Notes under the pieces: generated by a model
Database searches by the model: none
What the model saw: only the letters and a program-made list of their open reading frames with translations
What the model was told of the DNA's origin: nothing
NCBI RefSeq assembly: GCF_009905375.1
Contig: NC_133648.1
Span: 312,868,565-312,932,564 of the forward strand
Length of the DNA: 64,000 nucleotides
From: Apium graveolens
Lineage: Eukaryota; Streptophyta; Magnoliopsida; Apiales; Apiaceae
Direction of reading: 5' to 3'
Shown here: positions 24,184-35,691 of the stretch, in pieces
Layout: the number at the start of each line of letters is the position of its first letter
Numbering within the stretch: the first letter of the stretch is position 1
Position numbers and translations under genes: made by a program

Positions 24184-26228
24184 TATACTCGGGAACATCG
24201 ACTCCCGGTTTTAGAAAATGTTCACCTTTGGGTCCCCTATACTAGGGTATACGCAAATACCGCTTATCTCTAGCATATGTATTATCAACTGAATCAACAG
24301 ATATATGTATCAAGATTACGAAATAGGCATGCATATATACCATATCACATGCTACAATATATCGCAAGAATTTGCTAATTAACCATCATGCATCTATCAC
24401 AAGATAATGCATATACATATGTATACATCACAACAACAGTATAACGGGTAGAAAACTTGCCTGAGTGCTCCCGGATAGACTTAAGCTTAGAGTGGGTCCG
24501 ATAACCTATGAACAACAACATAAGTTGGAATTAAACCCCGGTCGCTTAAGAAACTAGACTTTAACCATTTAGAGTCCTAACGTTCGCTTTCGCGCTTAAC
24601 GATTCACTTAAGTCGCTCGAGTACCCTCGGCTCCATCATTTTTAATAAATTAACCATTAAGAGTTTTAAGGCGATACTTTCGCGAGTACCCTACCAATCG
24701 TCTATCCCACTTTACATAATTTTTTCATAATCCAATTAGTCATTTAAGAGCCTTAACTAATGTTTTAAAGTAAGGCGAGGGGTAATGGTTCGTTCGCGAA
24801 ACGCCGTTACTTAAAACGGTCGTTTCTCATCGCTCGTAACTCGGATTTAGGCGAACGACATATCAAAACGAAGCTCGTAACATGAACTATCTAAACATGG
24901 CAAACGTTAGAATCTTACAGTGAGTTCACGGGTCCTAAAGTTCAGAACAGAACAGTTAAGGAAAATCGGGCATTATGACGGTTATGTTTACGCAATTTCC
25001 AATTTAATTATCACTCTAAATTCCCATCAATTCACTCACAACCACTAACACAACAATATTCAACCATCATACTAAAACTCAGTCCCTAACTCCAAATTTT
25101 ACCAATTTATCCAACCAATCAAAGACCCAATATTCAAAACCAATACAAATCCACCAAAACTACTTATAATCAAAGATCAAGCCTTAATACTAACAATGCT
25201 TCAATAAAACTTAATGGAATCATAAAATCAAAGCTAGGGTTTGAAGTTTATACCTTCCTTGGGAGATGTTAAGTTGCTAGGAAACCTTAGGGAGCCTCCT
25301 ACAAGCTTGATCTTTCCAAAGAAATCAAGAACACAAAGTTAGATTTTGAAGTTTCTGAAAGTCAGATTGAAATAACTGTAAATATGAGGGTCTTACCATG
25401 CTTATTTGGAAGATACTTGTGAACAAGAGTTGTCGGCCATCTCAATACCTTTCCAACAAGCTATAGAACACATCATTTGAGTGAGTATTGAAGGAGATAT
25501 GGCAGTTTAAAGTTGCTACTCTGGTTTTGGCCGAGGGCAAGCTTTCAAGGGGGAGAAAGTGAAATGCTTCTTGTTTTGCCCTTTGACTAATTGTGTGGTG
25601 AATTACTTGGTTGCTTCTCTTTTATTTTAATTAACCATATTTAGAATTTACCATGGTTAAAAACACTTGGCTAATATTCCACCAATTCAAAATATCTACT
25701 AGGTCATGCTTAGGTCATCTTGATTATGTCATCCTTTTACACTTGTTTTCTTCTTATTGGTATGATGACATCATCACCCACTAACCTCTTTGATTAACCC
25801 CTAATTACTTGGCTAATGACCGCTGATCTGTTATACGGTTCGCTTAACTTTCGTTCTCGTTTATCGTTTGAGGGATCATGCCCGGGATCTTATTACTTGG
25901 GTTCCCTTAACCTTTCTCAATACATTATATTCCTTTTATGATCCTCTCTTATAATCCTTGAATTTAAATCCTTTTAATCATGTTACCTTATACTCAATTC
26001 TTTCGGTATCTGGTGGATTTTCGGGAAAAATCAAAGTGTTCGGATTTGGATTCTGACGATCTTTACATACACTTATTTATCATATACAGTACTAATACGA
26101 TCTCAGAATAACAATAAAAGAACCCCTACATAGTGTGGCATGAAAAGTTTTCTTATTCAGCATAATCAGCAAAAAGCACTATTCATAAGGGTTTCAAAAA
26201 TTCCAAAATTTGGGGTTATTACATCCAG

Positions 26229-26459
26229 TGAAAATCTTCCATTTATAGACAGAAAATGAGCTGACTTGGTAAGTTTATCCTCTATAACCCATATGGCATC
26301 ATGATTAGTTTTTGTGCTTGGTAACCCAACTATGAAATTCATGGCGATATGCTTCCACTTCCACTCTGGAACTTCCAATGACCGTAACAATCCACTTGAT
26401 CTCTGATGTTCTACTTTAACTCTGTTGACATATATAACATCTGCTAATTCATTCCGCAA
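26229..26459 (-). pseudogene. pol: Tek-1 integrase N-terminal catalytic part
   Basis: Text of the gypsy integrase core: HQRSSGLLRSLEVPEWKWKH then HIAMNFIVGLPSTKT, HDAIWVIEDKLTKSAHFL. The first catalytic residue is changed: the motif MDF reads MNF, an Asp to Asn change caused by a G to A transition. Upstream (26460-26560) the H2C2 zinc region survives only as fragments such as GNYRWLDVKREI. The frame runs into the nested Tek-2 LTR at its left end. Confidence 0.88.
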
Positions 26460-28530
26460 TTTCCCGCTTCACATCTAACCACCTATAATTTCCTTTAAAT
26501 CTCTATACATCTTGGTACTCCCTGAATGGATTGAATACCTAGAATTATGAGCTGCTTTTAAAATTTCATCCTTCAGTTCCATCACTGGTGGAATCCAAGT
26601 TCTAGAAGAATACCTTGATCGTCCTTTTTGCGTGCACTATTCTTCACATACTAAATGATTTATATCCTGATTTACTACCTCTTCCTGACACTTTTTTATC
26701 TTCTTTAACAATCCCGACTGAAAAGTTATTCTTATACATTCTTACTCCTTTTTGGATCATGCACTCTGACTTCCAATTCCAACTTCTAGAATTCCCTAGA
26801 TAATTCTTATGGTACAGTCTCTATGTTCATTCTCTCTCCTTCTTGCTCATCTCTTGCCACTATATTTGCTTTTCCTCGAGAGTTCATACTTCAACTCTTG
26901 TGGTCCGTATATATCTCACATCTTTCTCTACACCTATAATATTTCCCAATCTTTCAAAACGAATATTATTATTGCTTTTAATTCCCAGTTATGAGTAGGG
27001 TACTTCTGCTCATAAGGTTTCGGTTGTCTGGATGCATATGCAATAACTTTATTTCTTTGCGTCAACATACATCCTATTCCTTTACAAGAAGTATCACTAT
27101 AAACTACCAAATCTCCCTGATACTTTCAAAATGATAAAATAGGTGTTGTAACCATTCTTTCATTTAATTTCGCAAAACTTTCTTCACCCTTCTCCATTTC
27201 ATATAACTTTCTTGCTTTTCCTGGTTAGCTTCATCCAAAATATTGCAACTTTCAAGAAATCTTGCACAAATTTCTAATAGTATCTGGCCCATGATAAAAC
27301 TTCTTATTTTTGTTGGTGCTTCTGGTCTTTCTTCATTCATACTATCTTTCAATTTTTTTGCTGAATCCCCCTTTGTCTCCTCCTTACTGACTGTCTATAC
27401 TAAGAATTATACTTTCTGCCATTAAAGTTTTCACCTGGTAAACTTTTTATACCGCTTCCTTCTTCTTTGACTCCTCATCTATCAGTGCATAGGTTGCATG
27501 ATTCTTCATAAGTAACACAAGTATATTTTATCCAGATTCCTCTTTCAAGATTCTACTCATCAAAGTTAAATATCACTGGTATATCAGTTCGTCCAACTTA
27601 CATTTCTAGAATTTTATAACAATAGTACTAAGTTCTGAGAATTATTTTTGACATGTCCACAAGTTCAATCTTCACTTGGTAATATACCCAGTCTTAAAAC
27701 AGGCTTATAAAAATACCTTGCTTCGTTCATTTAATTAGACAAATCATTGGTTCGAGGTAATAGATATCTGCTCTTGAGAGTAAACTTGTTGAGCTTTCGC
27801 GAACACATAATCTCACGCTTCCATCTTTCTTATTAACACCTCGTGCCGGTGCACTTTACGGGGTACGCTAGGTCCAGTTGCTTTTTCTTCTAATTATCTT
27901 CTGCGTTTGTTCTGGTAACTTCTTTATTTTATTTGGTGCCATTATATGCGGGGCTTTGGACACTGACTTCATTTCAGGTGATAAATCAATCACAAACGCA
28001 TTTTCTTTATCTAAAGGGAATATTGGTAACTCATCTGAAAACATATCTTGAGACTGTAAAATCTTCAAGTTCGGTTTGCTCCTGATTCTTATTTATAATT
28101 TCCATAGCACGTATATTTTGGTCACTGTAATCCTAAATCATTCTTAACAAGTTCTTTACTTTCCTTTGCCCTTTAAACTTCTTCATGTTCTCATTTGGCG
28201 TCTTCAGAACTATCTTCCATCACGATGGTCTATCTGGACATCACACTTGAATAGTTAGTCCACTCCTTAGAATAATGTCAAATCCTCTTATCTCAATTGA
28301 TATAAATTCTTCACAGCATATTGCCAGATATATCGATTCCGCCATTGGTACTTACTTATTCAATAGCTGCACGTCCTTAACTTGCTAGTCCTTTAGTCAT
28401 AAACTTATTGATTCGACAGGATAATTCATCTTATCAATAAAACCTTGAGAGATATACGATCAAATTGCTCCCACATCTTTCAATACTTTAACGCATAAGG
28501 TATCGGCAATACTCTTTTATGTCATCACAT
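26460..28530 (-). pseudogene. pol: Tek-1 RNase H, RT and protease, heavily decayed
   Basis: No long frame survives, but order and motifs are readable. At about 26960-27110 the RNase H reads [20 protein letters not shown]. At about 27160-27350 the RT connection reads RPEAPTKIRSF. At about 27650-27870 RT fragments resemble RELNKVTVKNRYPLPRIDDL (seen: RKLNKFTLKSRYLLPRTNDL). At 27868-28068 the RT start reads SKAPHIMAPNKIKKL. At about 28440-28520 the protease reads VLKDVGAI, stop, SYISQGFIDK, a ruined DSGASHSFIS. Damage is far beyond that of the LTRs or the integrase tail. Confidence 0.78.
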
Positions 28531-30858
28531 CCATATTAAATAACATATCGCAAATTCTCGTTCTCGGAGACATATCCCTTATTGAAGTAGATTCCCTTGA
28601 CTCGTAATGCATCACTGGCTAGGGCCAGTGATTTGCAATGCTCACCATATGCCCTTGTTTTCTTTCCATGCATGAGAGGTAGATGGGACTTTGCCCGCTG
28701 AGTGTGTAATACGTTGACTTTTGTTTAAAAAAAACTTTCGCAAAGAACAACGGTACATCGAGACAACTAGAAGAATTCATAATTTTAATAAACTTAGAGT
28801 TGAAAAGAAAGAAAAAGTAATGATTTGAATATGAATGAGACAACCACATTGGTACTTAAGATGGCCAGTCTTTCATACCGTATGGCATACAGCACATGAT
28901 TAGGTGGCGTCCCACCCGACTCTTCGTCATTCCGACAAAGCGTTTCATCATAACACTGTTTGTCCCAATCAGAAAGCAAAATCCGAGGGGAACAATTAAA
29001 TTTGAAAGGAATGCAAAATCCTCCGTTTTGATATTACCAGAAAGAATTTGTTAAGAAAAGGAGTTCATACATTTTAAGGAATTTAAAAGGAATATACGCT
29101 GTAATGTTGAGAACAAGAATGATACCATTGATCACCATCCACATTTCACTTGTATTCATCTTTCGAATTTGATCGATCATATCCCAATTGAATTATATAA
29201 TAACTTTAGAAGTATGCTAAAATGCCTTCATAACTAAGCATTATGGTAGATTCTTACTTGATAAGTCTCGCGTCTGTAATGTCGCACCTACACGTATAAT
29301 ACTTTAACAATTCAATCATAATAGCGTTCTTATCAGATAACCCTGAGTTTCCTCTTTTTAATTTGGAATAACCATGAATCATTCAACATAGCGATCATTT
29401 TATTAATAATATTCTTTCTTTAGAAAAGTCTGAAAATTTTCCCAATCTTCTTCGGTCATGCTCGGGCTTCCATTAAATCCATGAATTCCTCGAATCTCTG
29501 GTAATCCCAGTAATTGGATGAATAGTTACTCCGTACACGGGTTATGTTGTTAATCCTATCAGACAATACTTGCACCCACTTTTTCATAATCGCAGGTTAC
29601 CTCGTTCTCCGAATTAACAATACTAAGTCTGAAACAACATCCTTCCAGATAATCCGGGTCTTTTAACAAACAAGAAACTCAAGTAGTAACTTGACAACCA
29701 AGGTTTAAAACTTATTTTATTCAAAAAGGCTTTTGGAAATTTTGTGAGGAAAATCTTTTTCGAAAACTTGTTAAAAATTTTGAAAATTTTGAAAATCACA
29801 CCTCCGGTTGTCCTTACTGTATGAGTTGGTTGTTGTCCTTCTTATGACCAGATACCAAGTTAAAGAAACAATCACTCAAGGGTCCATTCACTTCCATTTA
29901 TCTCCTTTTCCTTCATTGGGGTCTATTATTCTCCGTAATCAATGAAAACTTCCGCTATCGTTGCACGTTATCTTATTCGTAGCTTCAAATTAAGGCTTCC
30001 ATACTGGTAGTATCCCTGTTAACCACTTTACAATCATTAAGTGGAACAGACTATCCAATAGTCAACAAGTCAGCTAATGTCACATCATCTTGTTAAAATA
30101 TATATCACAGCATTACAACACCATTAATTTCAAGAAATCTTCATATCCCTAATTTCCTCTAACTCTCTCTCTTCAACACTTATCTACTCCATTTCACAAG
30201 CTAGTCATGAGTGGCCTAGTTACTAATATCTTCTGGTAACTTGATAACAGCCATCCTCCAAAATGCTCGAATCTTCTTTCTAAACTCCTTCTCACCTTAA
30301 TTTAAATCTCAATACTCACCGTTTACTACCTCTATCGTGTCCCTTCTCGCAAACGCTGTTGTTTCGTTGGAAAGGTTTTTTTTTAAACTAAGGATGTAGA
30401 ATATGGTGTATAGTAAACAGAAAAGATACATTTATAGTTGAATGTTCAAAAGAACAAGAATAAGCAAATGAAAGTTCTTGAATAGGTAGTCTCATATCGA
30501 GAGATGATAGAATAGCGTTGAATAACTTGAAGAGGCGCAACTGTCATAAAAGAAGGTAATACCGCTAATATTGATGGAAGAACAAGGCGCAAATCGAATC
30601 TGGAAGAAGATGACGATCCTTAAATGGAAAGCTCCAAACGATCAGTTGATGCAGGGAAATCAGGATCTTCCATTGCCGTTGCCTGGATATCACGTCGCTA
30701 GTTAAGAATCCCGAATCGTAACACGAACCGTGCCGGAGACTTACTATACAGTCGCACTGGATCCTCACGATGACTTATCTTTCCATTTCCTATTCCTAAT
30801 CCTAACCCTCTACCCAATCCCAAAAATCTAGACTTGTTTCAGTGACTTATAACCTGTA
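28531..30858 (-). pseudogene. gag: Tek-1 gag region, decayed
   Basis: By position this must be gag, between PBS and protease. I cannot read a continuous Gag domain or a clean zinc knuckle. The part next to the PBS (30560-30840) is the untranslated leader and perhaps the gag start (a minus-strand 67-codon stretch at 30565-30768 has no recognisable motif). The remainder has short frames only. The assignment rests on element order, not on motifs. Confidence 0.5.
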
Positions 30859-30870
30859 GCTCTGATACCA
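30859..30870 (-). other. Tek-1 primer-binding site
   Basis: TGGTATCAGAGC on the minus strand, three bases from the LTR end; complementary to initiator tRNA-Met, as is usual for Tekay elements. Confidence 0.93.
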
Positions 30871-30873
30871 ACC

Positions 30874-33800
30874 TGTGACGCCCTCCAAACCCGGGTCAGA
30901 AGTTTGGGGTCCACATCACATACTCAATATATAAACCTGTATATAAAATATTATTTGTAATGACCCTGCTTTACATAACCACGGATCGCAACAGGTTAAA
31001 GTATGAAAACAAGCCACAACCTTAACTTAATTACAACGTACACCAAATAATTTAATTACAACTGATATGAAATTATTCTCACAATCTTACTACCTCACTA
31101 CTGCAATAAGTTCCTGCTAGCTCGATCAATCATAATCTGGAATCCTAGCTCGAACATTGAACTGGGAAACCTCGCTATCAACCGTATCCTTCTTAACTGT
31201 AGAATACATAAAAAGATTCGCAAAAGTGAGCTAACTAGCTCAGCAAGTCATATTATCAATAACTGAGGTTAAACAATAATAAACGAGATGATTCAAAGGA
31301 ATCAAGTTTCTTATTAAACAACCAATAGAATTGGATATTCATTTTAAGTTTTTAAAACCAAGGTTAGGCTGCTGATCAGTCACACACTAACCCCGAGCAA
31401 GCACACAGCACTGCTCTAATTACTGGATCCAAGGCACATATTGGCCTAACTTGACCATCGATATGGTCTGACCACGAATCTGGTCCATACAAAGAAAACT
31501 ATCCAATTCTAAAGCAGTTCAGTATGGTAACAATAGAATTCAATAAAACCAGATCATAATCCATAACAATAAACCATTTGTATAAGAGCATGGTAGAATT
31601 CATGGTTACTGAAAGGGTATGTCAAAGTACATAAAAGAAGTGGCCTCCAGCCTGTAGGACAATCGGGTATTAGATGAATAATGTTTTTACAGGGTTTTGA
31701 TACTTTGATGTCACAAGGTAAGGTTGAGTATAAAAGTTTCTGTATGTTTAAAACAATTTTGTTCCAGTGTATGGTATATGATGGTTATATATTTGTGGAG
31801 TAGTATCGTATTTGTGTGGTTTAATATTTGGTAAATCAACAAGAAATGGTTCACAAAGAATAAGGCTTACGGCTCAAAGATCAAATGATGTGGCTCGGGT
31901 TCAAGGCTGAAGGATTCAAAGTATTTCCAATATAAAACAGAGCTATTTTGAATATTAACAATATGTCACAAGAGAATTTAGAAATATTTGCAATATATCT
32001 CAGGAAAGGTTTAGAAGTACTTGCCTTATCATAATCGATTTCAACTTCACTTGTACTTGTCTAATGACTCCATTCAATAATCACTCGTCTGCTTTTCTTA
32101 TGCCTCGCTTCTATCCTCTAATTACTTGCTGTATTTTCTACAGGTCAACTCTATTTTCTGATCACCTGCTTCTCTTTCTCATGCCTTGCTTACTCTGCTA
32201 GGCATCATAAGTATCTATCAATATTCAACTCATACGATTATATTCAACACATACTTCTATCTACCCTTCGTTTCACCCAAATCTAATTAACGGATTGAAA
32301 GTTACGCAATAAACAAGTAAACATCAAATATACCGACTGACAGTCAACCAACAAGTCACATATAACACATAATACGTCACATAATCAATGATATATCATT
32401 TATAAATAAGTTTCAGGTCATAAACATGCTTTCTGGTAATTAAAATGATTTTTAAAATATTTTTCGGAATTAAAACGGGTCGTTGGATATTTTGAAGTAA
32501 TAAACAGGGTTCGGTTGGCCAATTTTGGCTTCGAAACAATTTTATAACAATTATCGAGCCTTGAAAATAATTTAAAATAATATTTTAAAGCTCAAAACTA
32601 TTTTTTAGAATTTTTAAATCAAAAGAAATAATTAATTCCAATTAAATAATCATTTAAAATTAATTAATAACTAATTAATTTAATTAATCAATTAATATTT
32701 AAATTAATTGACCAACTAAATAATTAATTATTAACTAAAATTAATTAATTAACTAATTTAGATTTATTTCTGAATTAAAAATTAATCTTCAGAATTAAAA
32801 ATATTGATTTTTGGAATTAAAAATAAATTTTAGAAATTAAGTAATGAATTTTGAAATTATTTTAAAATAGAAATCTGCAAAAACAGATTCTTAAGGTGGA
32901 AATTGGGGGAAAACGAATCGAAGTCGGGTATTAAAATTGGTAAAACGGGTAAAGCAAGAACACTATCGGACCCTGATGAACATGGCCGGAATTCCCACCG
33001 GTTTCTGGGGATTCCCAGATTCTGGCCGGCGGGGAATTCTCCGGCGACTTCCTTCCTAGCCAAAACAGGTTCGGTCTGATCGGTTTTTCAGCTGTATTTT
33101 ACTCAGCAACCACCCAATAACTCGGTTAAACCACAATAACAACAAACGATTAAAGCTTCTTGGTTTCCGGTCGATTAATCCATCGATTCCGGCCAAAAAA
33201 AATGAACTACATCAATTTCAAACTAAACTTGACAAAGTTGATATCAAAATGAAGCTTAAGACTTCTATAATCTAACATAATCAACTTTATATCCAAACCA
33301 TCAACTAATAGTTCATAAAATCGAATCAAAATGAAGAACACAAACTCAAAAATTCTAAACTCGATTTAACGCAAATCGTACATAAACTTCTCAATTAAAT
33401 ACATGAATAACTTGCAATTTATCAGATAAAACTATTTATAACATTAAAACAATCAAACAACCATTAGAAACAAAAGTCCCAATTTTTGAAATTAAACCCT
33501 AAAATTTGGATTTGGCAATTACCAATCGATGGATTGATGTGATGACGAAATCAGATAGAACGGATCGTGGGCTTCAATCTGGTTACTCATACATCAAAAA
33601 CTGAGATCCCCATCATCTCCAAATGATCGATTAATCTTCATGAATACTAAGAACAAATATTAAAATTTTCTATTATTTCTTTCAGATAATTATGAAATTT
33701 TCTTACTGTAAAATTATGTTTTTATGTGCAGAATAAGATATTGTACTGGCTATTTATATTTACGGAATATTGGTACCCCGTTGGATCGTTCCGGATAGAA

Positions 33801-34439
33801 AACGGTACGTTTATTTATAAAAACTGATCCAAACGTTATCGGTTTTCGGGATAATTATCCAAACCAGTACAATTTGTACTGCGGTCTTGGTCTCAGCGCC
33901 TGGTTACAAGTATTACAAAGTGATAATTATGATAGTTTAATAAAAAGCTCCCGTTTATCGAAAATACGAGTTTTATTGATTTACCGAAACGAATATTGTA
34001 TCGAAAATGTTACGCCGGGACCCGCGCAGAACAAACCGTACGCCGGATCGAAAAAGTCAAAACATGGAAAATGCTCAGAATATTACAATTAGGTTAGGAA
34101 GGAGTTCCCGGAAGAGTTTCGGGTTCTAAAAACGTAAAAATGGATAACGGTGGTTGGTTCCCGTTTTTATAAAAATAGATTTTAAATACCCGGAAAAAGA
34201 TTTTATAAAATTCATATATTTCCTATAAAATTATAAATCAACACATAAATAATTAGGAAGATATGACAATTTTCTATATTTTGTTTGGAACATATAAAAA
34301 TTGAAATACTTAATTAATAACATTTTTAAACATTCAAACACATTTAACACTTAACAAATAATTCACAGAATAGATATAGGATACATATAATAATTATCTA
34401 TTAGCAAAAATAATTGCACGATATATCCCGGATATTACA
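30874..34439 (-). repeat. Tek-1 5' LTR (right copy)
   Basis: 3566 bp. The minus strand runs from TGTAATATCCGGGATATA to GGGCGTCACA. Its TATA box is at 33751-33760 and the conserved U3 block at 33762-34200. An AT-rich ATTAATTA segment spans 32620-32860. It is collinear with the left copy with scattered substitutions. Confidence 0.96.
33751..33760 (-). promoter_or_regulatory. TATA box of Tek-1 5' LTR
   Basis: AATATAAATA followed by GCC on the minus strand. As the 5' LTR copy, this is the one that would have driven the genomic RNA. Confidence 0.68.
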
Positions 34440-34444
34440 CTGGA

Positions 34445-35640
34445 GACTTTTTGTTTAAACAGTATTAAGCCTAAGGATTCTATTTGGGAAGAAGATCAAG
34501 AAGATAATGCCTTAGAAGAATTTTGAAGAAGCTTGGAGTTGAATAAATCTGTTTGGATAAAAATACTTTAAGTCAAGATCTCTACAAATCACAAATTTAG
34601 TGTTATAGAGAAGTTACTCGAGAACTCCAAATGACTTATCGAGAAGTCCGGAAAGCTACTAGAGAACTCAGAGAGATATCGACATGCCAATTGAAGACAT
34701 GAAGTTTGGAGATATCGACAAGTCATTTCTTCACTAGAGAACTCAGAGTTATCGACAAGTCAACATTCATTAGAGAACTCTGAGTTATCGATAAGTCAAA
34801 TTTCACTAGAGAACTCAGAGATATTGATAAGTCAAAATTCACTAGAGTACTCTAAGTTATCAACAAGTTAAAGTGAAGACATGAAGCTGAGAGATCTCGA
34901 CAAGACAAATTCTCTTATAGAGAACTCAGAGACCTCTACAAGTCAAATTTACTATAGAGTATTAGAGATCTCGATAAGTCATTATACTTATCGAGATGTC
35001 AAGATCTCTATATGCCTAACTGGAGATCTCGAGATAATTCTCAAAGTACAAATTGCAGACCAGTTCAATATCCAAGATCTACAATCAACAAACAATCCAA
35101 CCAGTTGTATTGATAAGTCTACAAAAAGTAGCTTGGAGGATATGCAAGATCAATGGTGAAGATTAACTGACAAGGGAAGATCAAAGTAATCACAGGGTGC
35201 TAAGATATGCTAAGCCAGAAATAGAAGATTCACTTTTTCTAAAATGGAAATAACAAGTGACAGTTTACTAAAGTTTAATAGCATGTCTTATTGTACACTG
35301 TGTAAACAAGTAGTTAACTGAATTTTAAAGTTAGCACTGGTCCTTTGTTAGTTGTAACAATTTAGATAGAAAATCTTGTAACACTCTCAAGAAGAAGCTA
35401 AGCTCTTTATTAACAAAGAGCCTAGGAATTTTATAGCAAAACATTCTTAATTTTAATATAAAATTAAGTGAGTTTTAAAATATTTATGTTCTTTATTATT
35501 GCATGTTTAATTTCTGTGGTAACACATTTCACTACATGATTTGATTTACTTTGTTCAACCATAAAGAATTCAAGTAAAGCAAAAAAGCACCTAAAACACA
35601 TTCACCCCCCCCCCCTCTGTGTGTTATTCATTTCCTAACA
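34445..35640 (+). repeat. Sire-4 5' LTR, second piece
   Basis: Continues from 17213 after the duplicated CTGGA. A dense array of the family motif (TATCGACAAGTC, TATCGATAAGTC, with the spacer CACTAGAGAACTCAGAG) fills 34600-35000. It ends with a C-run (about 35605-35615) and CTAACA, two bases before the PBS. It is about 360 bp longer than the 3' LTR because that copy lost part of the motif array. Confidence 0.94.
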
Positions 35641-35642
35641 AG

Positions 35643-35654
35643 TGATATCAGAGC
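35643..35654 (+). other. Sire-4 primer-binding site
   Basis: TGATATCAGAGC, one G to A change from the standard TGGTATCAGAGC, two bases after the LTR end. Confidence 0.9.
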
Positions 35655-35691
35655 AAAATCTGAAGGCAAACAGATTCAAGATCTTGGAAGA

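Larger units (their letters stand above)
21741..26223 (-). mobile_element. Solo LTR of the Tek-2 family in Tek-1 integrase
   Basis: 4483 bp. On the minus strand it runs from TGTAATAACCCC to GGGGGTGTTATA (terminal CA changed to TA). The perfect TSD TCCAG (21736-21740, 26224-26228) and the uninterrupted integrase text on both sides prove a solo LTR. No gag or pol lies inside. It contains a 55-bp tandem array, a TA microsatellite and conserved stretches shared with the copy at 57056-61279. The LTR plan resembles Tek-1 (TGTAATA start, end with CCCCGACCCCGG and GGGGGTGTTA), so a Tekay-like origin is likely but not proven. Confidence 0.93.
17214..34439 (-). mobile_element. Tek-1: complete Tekay/Del-like chromovirus (Ty3/gypsy)
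   Basis: Minus-strand element with two 3.56-kb LTRs, PBS, decayed gag, protease, RT and RNase H, better-preserved integrase with chromodomain, and PPT. Perfect TSD CTGGA (17209-17213 and 34440-34444). Length is 17.2 kb, of which a nested Tek-2 solo LTR accounts for about 4.5 kb. The LTRs make up more than half of the rest. It sits in the 5' LTR of Sire-4. The LTR pair is close (4 differences in the first 140 bases), but much of the interior is nearly unreadable. Confidence 0.96.
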
